Shown here: piece by piece, positions 1 to 31,003 of the stretch
Layout: every line of letters starts with the position of its first letter
Numbering within the stretch: position 1 is the first letter of the stretch
Source of the DNA: Mnemiopsis leidyi
Taxonomy: Eukaryota > Ctenophora > Tentaculata > Lobata > Bolinopsidae
Assembly: GCA_000226015.1 (NCBI GenBank)
Contig: JH153210.1
Location: 33,949-64,951, forward strand
Length of the DNA: 31,003 nucleotides
Direction: 5' to 3'
Notes under the pieces: generated by a model
The model's database searches: none
What the model was told of the DNA's origin: nothing
Seen by the model: the letters and a program-made list of their open reading frames with translations, nothing else
Program-made: the position numbers and the translations under genes

Positions 1-2640
1 AAGTCAGACAAGGCTGGCTCGTCAGAGGCTGGGCATAAAGAGTCATAGTAGGTCCAACCCAGTGACAAGGGGTCTTGTCCTTTGGGTCTGCTCGCGGGCA
101 ACTTAGGGCAGCTCGCGAATCCTTCTGAACCTCCGGGATACACGAGTATCCCAGGTGCCCAGCGGATAGCGCAAACGGAGGTGGCTGAAGTCCTGTGCAG
201 TCCTGCAGGGCAACCGCTTTTTTTTCTCACCCATACCTCACTTTCACTCACCCATTCGCCGCCTTAGGGCCACTACTAGCTAGAGGGCATCTAGCAATAA
301 GTCTAATAACCAGCTAGAGGGCATCTAGCACTAAGATTTACCACCAGCTAGAGGGCAACTAGCAACAAGATTAACAACCAGCTAGAGGGCATCTAGCAAC
401 AAGACCAACCACCAGATAGAGGGCATCTGGCAAGCATCTGCCAACGTGGCACAGAAAAGGGTCTGCCTAAAATCACAAATATCCATGTAAATTTTAATGG
501 AAAGCACTAAAAAATGCGCAACTGAGCATGCAAACGAGCGCGCAAAGAACTAAAACTAACACAGAAAATGCGCAAACTCCAGAAAACTATAGAGAAGGGC
601 GGAAAATATCAGTGTGCTCAGGAATGCCCGGTAGGTTCCTGTCAGCCCTCAAAAAGACAGGGGGTAGTCCTGTTCTACAGAGCACCCGGGAGAGCACCTA
701 GGCATGGGTGGTGTTCTCCCGAGACCGAGCACTATGACAGTTTCCTTAACGGGAAACGTCGCTCACCAGGCTTTATCCTCTGGAGGGGCGGGATCACTAG
801 CTCATGCCAAGTGTCCCAACCCTAGCGACACCTACAACCGGGGGGCCCAATAGACGTTAGTCATCGTAGACAGACGTAGCCACCCGACAGGGAGGTAAAG
901 TGGGTGCCCCAACATGAATGAAAAGTCAGACAAGTAAACGATGATGCTTTAGCTCTGTGATTAGCAACTGCAATTGATATTTTGGAGCATGCTGCTACTT
1001 AGATTGCGGCCGCTGTACAACTAGAATCTCGATTGCCTGGGGACCTCAGGCTAATTGTTGCTAATGGTTGAAACGTAGAGAGAGCCACGCAGCGCCCGGA
1101 AAGAATCTCGAGTGTGCAAAAGTGCAGTGACAAGGAGTTGGTCACAACGTGAGACAAGAGTGAGGGCATCGCAACTGGAAATGTGAGACCCGTCAAAGTA
1201 TCTCTAAACTTCAACTTGTCGCGGTGATACCCGACTCACGCAGAACGTTAGACGGATATAATCTCGTCAAAACTTCAACGAGTGTGGTTATGACCCTTCT
1301 GTCAAATAGAGAATCATTGCAAAAACTTGTCGAGATAAAAGCATAAGTTGCCTTGTCGCGGTGATACCCGACTCACGCAGCTAAAGCTGAACGTTTCGAA
1401 CGGTAGACGGATATAATCTCGTCAAAAGTTGCCTTGCGTTGCTGGGGCTGCCTCTTCGCGAAAGCCTAGCAGGTCAGGCAACGTTTGACAAAGCATAAGC
1501 AACCTCACGTTTTAAAGATAATTGTTTTTACTGTGGTGTATGGGGATTAGAAGCTTCAGAAATGTTTTCAAAACTGTTTTATGTTTATAAATTATGACTT
1601 CAATAGGTGTTAAAAAACTGTCACCAGCGGAAAAAGGTAGAACTTATAATATGTTATATTGCTGAGCCAGCATTGCATAGTGCAAAGGCCTGTTGTTCAT
1701 GTTGGAATGCTCTCTGGCATGGCGTTTCGTTACAGTTACTGTTTTGGACGTGATACCCGACTCTCGCACTTCAAAGCTAAACGGTAGCCGAATATAATCT
1801 CGTCAATTTCGTTAGAACGGTAAGCGATTTTACCTAACCAGGTGCTTACGCCTCGGGCGCGGCGTGGGCGGCTGCTACGCGCTTGAACGGGCAATGCGAG
1901 TTTAGAATTTTTGCCAGGCCAGAAATGCGCAAGAGCGCGTGATGGCAGGAACAGTTGCTAGACGTTGCCTAGCCTTTCTGCCGCGAAGGGCGCGGAGTCG
2001 CGGTCATAACACACAACGTGGGACAATGCGACGATAGATTAACAACCTACACACTACAACTACGCGCCCTTTTGCGACGCGGACGCGCAAAAGCAAAAAG
2101 GGTTTTGGTTAGAGCAAGTTGCCTGGGGACCTTAGGCTTAACGTAGAGAGAGCCGCGCAACGCCCGGTCGCGGTAAAGAGCAAGTACACGGTTTTCATTT
2201 TTACCTTACCGGGTGCTTACACACACAACGAGCTGCTGCTGTGTCTTACGCAGCTAAATACCTTTGGTATAGCGCTCGTGGCGCAAAAGGCCTCTGATTA
2301 GAACAAGTTATAATCACGTCAAACCTTTTGCAGATAATTGATAAAATTTTGGCATAAGGGTTGAGTGATCGAAGATTTTGAATTGGTTTTGAAATGTTCT
2401 ATGACAGTATTTTAGCAGAGCCATTACGCGCAAGTCGCGCGCGCTACCGGAGGCGGCGTAAGCACCTGGTAAGGCGAAAAAAGCCTTATGAATCGAGCGC
2501 TCACATATTTCAGGGATCTCAGATAGCACTGCTGAAGGAGACATTTCTCGCTGGGTGCTGTCATGTGTGCACGTACTCTGCCGTCGAATTTTTTTGTCAA
2601 TGCGTATTTGTAAAGATGTGGTTGTCCCTTAACTTATAAT
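1..2640. other. Repeat-rich region without a supported gene
   Basis: I see no convincing gene here; open frames are short and show no recognisable domain. The region is a mosaic of repeated modules. One module (a GCCTGGGGACC stretch followed by GTAGAGAGAGCC) occurs at about 1032-1100 and again at 2118-2170. A second (GGTGATACCCGACTC followed by GGATATAATCTCGTCAA, with variants) occurs at about 1218-1272, 1354-1431 and 1748-1806. A third appears in opposite orientation: ACCAGGTGCTTACGCC near 1840 and its reverse complement near 2455. Shared direct and inverted modules suggest decayed or nested mobile-element sequence, but no transposase or reverse transcriptase frame is visible. Confidence 0.6.
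279..440. repeat. 34-bp tandem repeat
   Basis: Units begin at 279, 313, 347, 381 and 415, an exact 34-bp period. Each starts with GCTAGAGGGCATCTAGCA or a close variant. The core CTAGAGGGCATCTAG is itself nearly palindromic. The last unit is partial and diverged. Confidence 0.9.
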
Positions 2641-2799
2641 AATGATGCAGTTTTATGTTATATGACGGACCTAATCTCTATTTATTGACAATGTTTCAAT
2701 CTCGTACATTCGCCCCCTGGTTACAGAGATCGACACAAAATGAGAAATGTAAATGTTACCGTTGCCTGGCTACACAGTATTCTTGGCCTGGTTTGTCGT

Positions 2800-3048
2800 C
2801 TCAATACTTATCGCACGTATTGTTTTATCGTTTTGAACGTATCAATACTTATCGCACGTATTGTTTTATCGTTTTGAACGTATCAATACTTATCGTAGAT
2901 TTAGATCTATCGTTTTGAACGTATCAATACTTATCGTACTTTTTGTCCTATCCTTTCGAACGTATCAATACTTATCGTACATTTGGTTCCATCGTTTTCG
3001 AACGTATCAATACTTGTCGTACTTTTTGTCCTAGCGTTTTGAACGTAA
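2800..3048. repeat. 41-bp tandem repeat
   Basis: Six units of about 41 bp share TCAATACTTATCG at the start and CGTTTTGAACGTA at the end, with a variable middle. Starts are near 2800, 2842, 2883, 2924, 2965 and 3007. No coding role is apparent. From here to about 3900 I see only AT-rich sequence with no gene. Confidence 0.9.
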
Positions 3049-3905
3049 GCTAATAACTAAACTTATCCAAGCGATTGAGGTTAACACCCGGTGAGTGAGT
3101 AGATCCGCTGTAAAGTCTTTTGACTGCCTATATCACAAATATAAAATAGCCTATATCACTTAAAATACTGCCTACGTATAGAATTACAGTATCCTTGTAT
3201 TTCAGTATGACTGAGGAAGGTAAAACAAGGGGGGCAGTAGTAACTGCAGATTATGTAGTAGAGGAATTTTTAAAACACCGAACGTGGAAATATGCATACA
3301 TATATATACATGGAAATACAGCTGTCTGCTAATGTCCTTACTCCTGACCTCTCTTTCCGCCCCTGTCGCTCTTTTTATCACGTCCTTAGCAGGTTACAAC
3401 ACGATTTTTGTAGAAAAATTAGATTTAAAATGAAAAATAGATGACATTGATTTAATAATTTTCATTATTTTACAGACAGCTTGAATTATGACCAAATAAG
3501 TGATTGATCCTAAAAATCGTCTAACACTTCTAACGTTAACCAAACTACTAGGACGTTTTACACGCTATACTAAAAAAATGCTACAGATGTTTTACTGAAT
3601 GCACAAAGTGCAGGCAGTTTAGACTCATGGGAAGCCGGCAACAATGCTTTACAGAACATAAAAGGTCTAAGATGCTCCAGTAGAAATAGAGAGAACCACA
3701 TTAATTACATGGAGCCTGATTTTGACGATTAGCGGTCAATTGATTTAATTTAGCTAAACCCTTTCTTACCGTTTTTATTTATTATTCATTGCAGTGATAT
3801 CTTTGTGCTGAATTCAAGCAACCGCGTTTAGTTTTCCATTTTTCATTTTCATTTTCACTTTCACTTTGACATTGTACAAATTCTTAACAGATTTGTATGA
3901 TTTAT

Positions 3906-4200
3906 TAAAATTTAAGTATGATCTCTATTTATTTTATATTTGATGGCCCTTAGATGCCAGCCCGGTTAGGGCAATCAATCAAATCAATGTTTGTTGGAGC
4001 ATCTGTCTTCTACTTTCTTGCTATCCCGGACCTGAAACTCGGGGTTGTATTTATTTCAGGGAGTCTCTCAGGGATCTACCTCTGGTCTACCTCCTCTTTC
4101 TTACCATGTAATAAAATTTAAGTATGATCTCTATTTATATAATATTTGATGGCCCTTAGATGCCAGCCCGGTTAGGGCAATCAATCAAATCAATCAATCA
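3906..4200. repeat. Pair of 85-bp direct repeats around a transporter fragment
   Basis: Bases 3906-3988 and 4112-4200 are near-identical direct repeats. Each contains GATGGCCCTTAGATGCCAGC, then CCGGTTAGGGC, then a CAATCAAAT microsatellite-like tail. A related core (GGCCCATTACGTGCCAGCCC followed by GGTAGGGC and a short-repeat tail) lies at about 23165-23215. This looks like the 3' end of a dispersed SINE- or LINE-like family with a simple-sequence tail, but no internal promoter or reverse transcriptase was found. Confidence 0.6.
3985..4108 (+). pseudogene. Fragment of an SLC22-like transporter, duplicated from the copy downstream
   Basis: Translation gives a fragment with FVGAS, LAIPDLKLG and GSLSGIYL motifs. 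It matches the segment at about 5520-5665 of the larger pseudogene in both DNA and protein. The fragment lacks everything else of the transporter and sits between two 85-bp direct repeats. It may have been carried or captured by the repeat family. Confidence 0.55.
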
Positions 4201-4439
4201 AAATTGTGTGGGTATTGCATTGGGTAAGTTTGGTGTTCGTCAATTTCCTTTAAATGACATCAGAGATTTGCTTAAAATTGCAGTCTGTTCTGTAAGGAAT
4301 ATTTGAGAAAGTTGCTTCATCAGTGTGGTGTATTTAAGGGAAACAAGCAAGTATTTTTCCATCAGTGCAAGTGTGGTATATTTAAGGGAAACAAGCAAGT
4401 ATTTTTGAGATATTGAAATGGCATGTTATACATAAGATT

Positions 4440-5930
4440 GAATGCTGGTTCCCCGTCCCCTCAATAAGAAAGGATAATGCTAGTTATGACCCAAGGCTGT
4501 CTGATGCTGACAATTTTAGGAATCACCCCAACAGAGCAGACCAAATGGACCTGTGCTTCTCAGAAATGCAAAATTCTGGTAAGACAAAATGCATCCCTTA
4601 CCTCAAAGTTTCCCTGTGATCTAATAAAAATGGTAAATGGCAATTCGAAGCTATTGCTCAGTTCATCCGACATCAAATGGGAACTCGATCATTCGTCATT
4701 TGCGGAGAGTTAAATCTGAACTGTGACGTTGGACCTAGCAAAGGCTTGAAAGCCTTGCTCTCCTCAATATATTTCGTTGGTGCTCTATCAGGACTGACCT
4801 GACTTTAGGGAATTTTCTCTACGATCAAAAAGGAATAAAGAAGACCTCGCTCTTAGGGTCCACCAATGCAGTGATCAGCACTTTTCTCGGTACTTTCTGT
4901 CACAGTTACTGGTTCCTCCTGGTTGCCCCGTTTCTCCAAGGACAGCAGGGTCGCTATCACTGGCATGTACATTCTTGTGATGGAGCTCATCCCTAACAGG
5001 TTTAGAAACCAAGCAAATTTCTTCGTGAAGTGTCTGTACTCTGTGGTCTCTGGGTTACCCTGTAGCTGCTGCAGTAGGACGTTTGGTCAAGATTGGAACA
5101 ACATATTCCTTGTCGCCTCTATTATTTTGTTGCTTTGTAATATTCATGTGCTGTTGTGTATTGAATCTCCTAGATATCCTCTTATGAGGATGAAAATGAA
5201 TTAGCTAAAAAGTCCATCTGAGCGCAGCATTAGCTGCTTTAAATAGCGCCAAGAGTTATGCAAAAGTCAAGACAGAAAACCTAGCTTTTGGTCCCACTGG
5301 TCGATCTTTGCTTTTACCCTAGTCTCCTACTTGAGACCTTGCTTCAAATGTTCCTCTGGTTCATTCTGGGGATGTCTTATTACGGTTTTAATTTCGGTTG
5401 GAGCTCCATTGTTCCTGACAGGTATATAGGATATGTGATGGCGGGAGTGGGTCATTTCATCGGATCCTCCACAGTATTCCCACTGATAGCCCGTCTTGGT
5501 CGGAGAAGAGCCATGGTGCTAATGTTTGTTGGAGCAGCTTCCTTTAACTTACTTTCTATACCGGACGTGAAACTTGGCCGGGAATCTGACTGGACACTGG
5601 AAGCGTGTGTTCCCTGATCGGGGTTTAATTTATTACAGGGAGTCCCTCAGGGATCTACCTCTCGTCTGCAGAGCTCGCACCAACTTCCCACCGTGGTGTG
5701 GTGGTGAGTGTAGATTCCAGCGCAGCTCGTGTTGGGTCTTTCCTGGGTCCTTACATCTCCCTGAACCTGAAACCTACACCCATAGAGCTGTACCACTGGG
5801 GGGTCTAGCTTTTCTGTATCTTGTATGTGCGGTGTGCGAGTTCGTTTTGGTAGAGATAGGAAACAGGAGGACTGTTTTGACTGGGGAGGATGTTGTGGAG
5901 AGAAGGAAGGAGGACAAATACCAGATTTAG
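4440..5930 (+). pseudogene. SLC22-like (organic cation/anion transporter family) pseudogene
   Basis: Pieces of a major-facilitator transporter appear in the right order but in different frames. First comes an extracellular-loop remnant ending in NLNCD (about 4700), then IYFVGALSG. A frame change with stops follows near 4795, then LGNFLYDQKGIKKTSLLGS and WFLLVAPFLQG. After another frame change come ITGMYILVMELIPNRFRNQA and ESPRYPL (4950-5175). Next are YGFNFGWSS, FIGSSTVFPLIARLGRRRAM and FVGAA (5380-5550), then SGIYLSSAELAPT and ARVGSFLGPYISL (5650-5770). A run of six G near 5800 marks a last frame change into a plausible C-terminal tail ending at 5930. WNLVCD-like, FxQG and ESPRxL motifs are typical of SLC22 proteins. 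At least three frame disruptions make a working protein unlikely. An acceptor-like TTATTACAG before 5625 hints that some introns may remain, so it need not be a processed copy. Confidence 0.7.
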
Positions 5931-6220
5931 AGTTAGAGAGGTTTACCAGGGCTGGTGAGTGGTGAGCTTGAGTTAATGATCTTGCTCAGTTGACGGAATT
6001 AACACTTCTGAACTGGCGTGAATCTCCGCATGGATGATATTATGCTCTAGCTATGAGTACAGGTCTTCCTCCGGTATGATCTGAGATTCATGGCCAAGAG
6101 TTAACAAACGTGGTAAATCTCTGATCATGCTATAAATGATATTTTGCTATGTTACTGATCTAATCATAATGCTTCTGCTAGTAATGTAAGTCTATTGTGA
6201 ACACGCACTAAGCGGGCACC
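5931..6220 (+). promoter_or_regulatory. Short region upstream of RPB1
   Basis: About 290 bases separate the transporter remains from the RPB1 start codon, and the RPB1 promoter and 5' untranslated region probably lie here. I see no TATA box in a convincing position and cannot place the transcription start. GGGCACC directly before the ATG at 6221 is a reasonable translation-start context. Confidence 0.35.
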
Positions 6221-30881
<24,661 letters not shown>

Positions 30882-30888
30882 GTTGGTG

Positions 30889-31003
30889 TCCTGATTTTAG
30901 GGAGGCTGCAGACTCCTGATTTTAGGGAGGCCGCAGACTCCTGATTTTAGGGAGGCTGCAGACTCCTGATTTTAGGGAGACTGCAGACTCCTGATTTTAG
31001 GGA
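30889..31003 (+). repeat. 25-bp tandem repeat in the last visible intron
   Basis: Four to five units of CTGATTTTAGGGAGGCTGCA plus GACTC, an exact 25-bp period, run from just after the exon 33 donor (30882) to the window edge. Each unit contains TTTTAG, an acceptor-like hexamer. Confidence 0.93.

Noticed and set aside
279-440. Regular repeat resembling a CRISPR array
   Set aside because: There are no unique spacers between units, the period is a plain tandem repeat, and the genome is eukaryotic. The same holds for the arrays at 2800-3048 and 27915-28172.
568-825. 85-residue frame near the left end
   Set aside because: No domain, no splice partners and no homology I recognise; it lies in the repeat-rich region.
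1218-1806. Possible tRNA or small RNA gene in the repeated GATACCCGACTC module
   Set aside because: I found no A/B box pair, cloverleaf, or Sm-type site.

Overview
This is a stretch of animal-type nuclear genome. It is AT-rich outside exons, intron-dense and full of short tandem repeats. Nearly everything from 6221 to the right edge belongs to one plus-strand gene, the largest subunit of RNA polymerase II (RPB1/POLR2A). I rebuilt 33 exons with matching splice phases, about 2,091 codons. They run from the start codon, through the zinc sites, the catalytic [10 protein letters not shown] loop, the bridge helix and the trigger loop, into a long C-terminal domain (CTD) of Tyr-Ser-Pro heptads. The gene is still open at base 31003. 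Gene content (RPB1, LC8 dynein light chain, SLC22-like and F5/8C-like genes) and intron density suggest a metazoan, possibly a non-bilaterian one; I cannot name the species.

Layout. Bases 1-3900 are repeat-rich and hold no gene I can support. Bases 3985-5930 hold the decayed remains of an SLC22-type organic-ion transporter, in several frames, plus a duplicated fragment flanked by 85-bp direct repeats. RPB1 starts about 290 bases further on.

Two RPB1 introns are very large, and each contains two genes on the opposite strand. Intron 19 (12988-17710) is a GC-AG intron. It contains a complete five-exon gene for a 297-residue secreted protein that I do not recognise, and a complete two-exon LC8 dynein light chain gene; a 226-base assembly gap lies between them. 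Intron 26 (21604-28277) splits the CTD. It contains a four-exon gene for a type I membrane protein of about 622 residues, with a cysteine-rich ectodomain and a Cys/Arg-rich cytoplasmic tail; I raise it as a candidate cell-cell fusogen of the EFF-1/AFF-1 (fusexin) type, as a hypothesis only. It also contains the first two exons of a secreted F5/8C (discoidin/fucolectin)-like protein.

The most unusual theme is repeated amplification of splice sites with their adjoining coding bases. Examples are a 31-bp repeat carrying the last CTD codons of exon 31 plus its 5' splice site, a roughly 50-bp repeat carrying the 3' splice site of exon 4 of the nested secreted-protein gene, and a 52-bp duplication of the 3' splice site of RPB1 exon 23. 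Other points are an array of CRE palindromes just before exon 11, a recurrent TCACGTGAC motif, near-identical CTD-coding DNA in two exons 6.7 kb apart, and an inverted partial copy of an exon of the fusogen-like gene.
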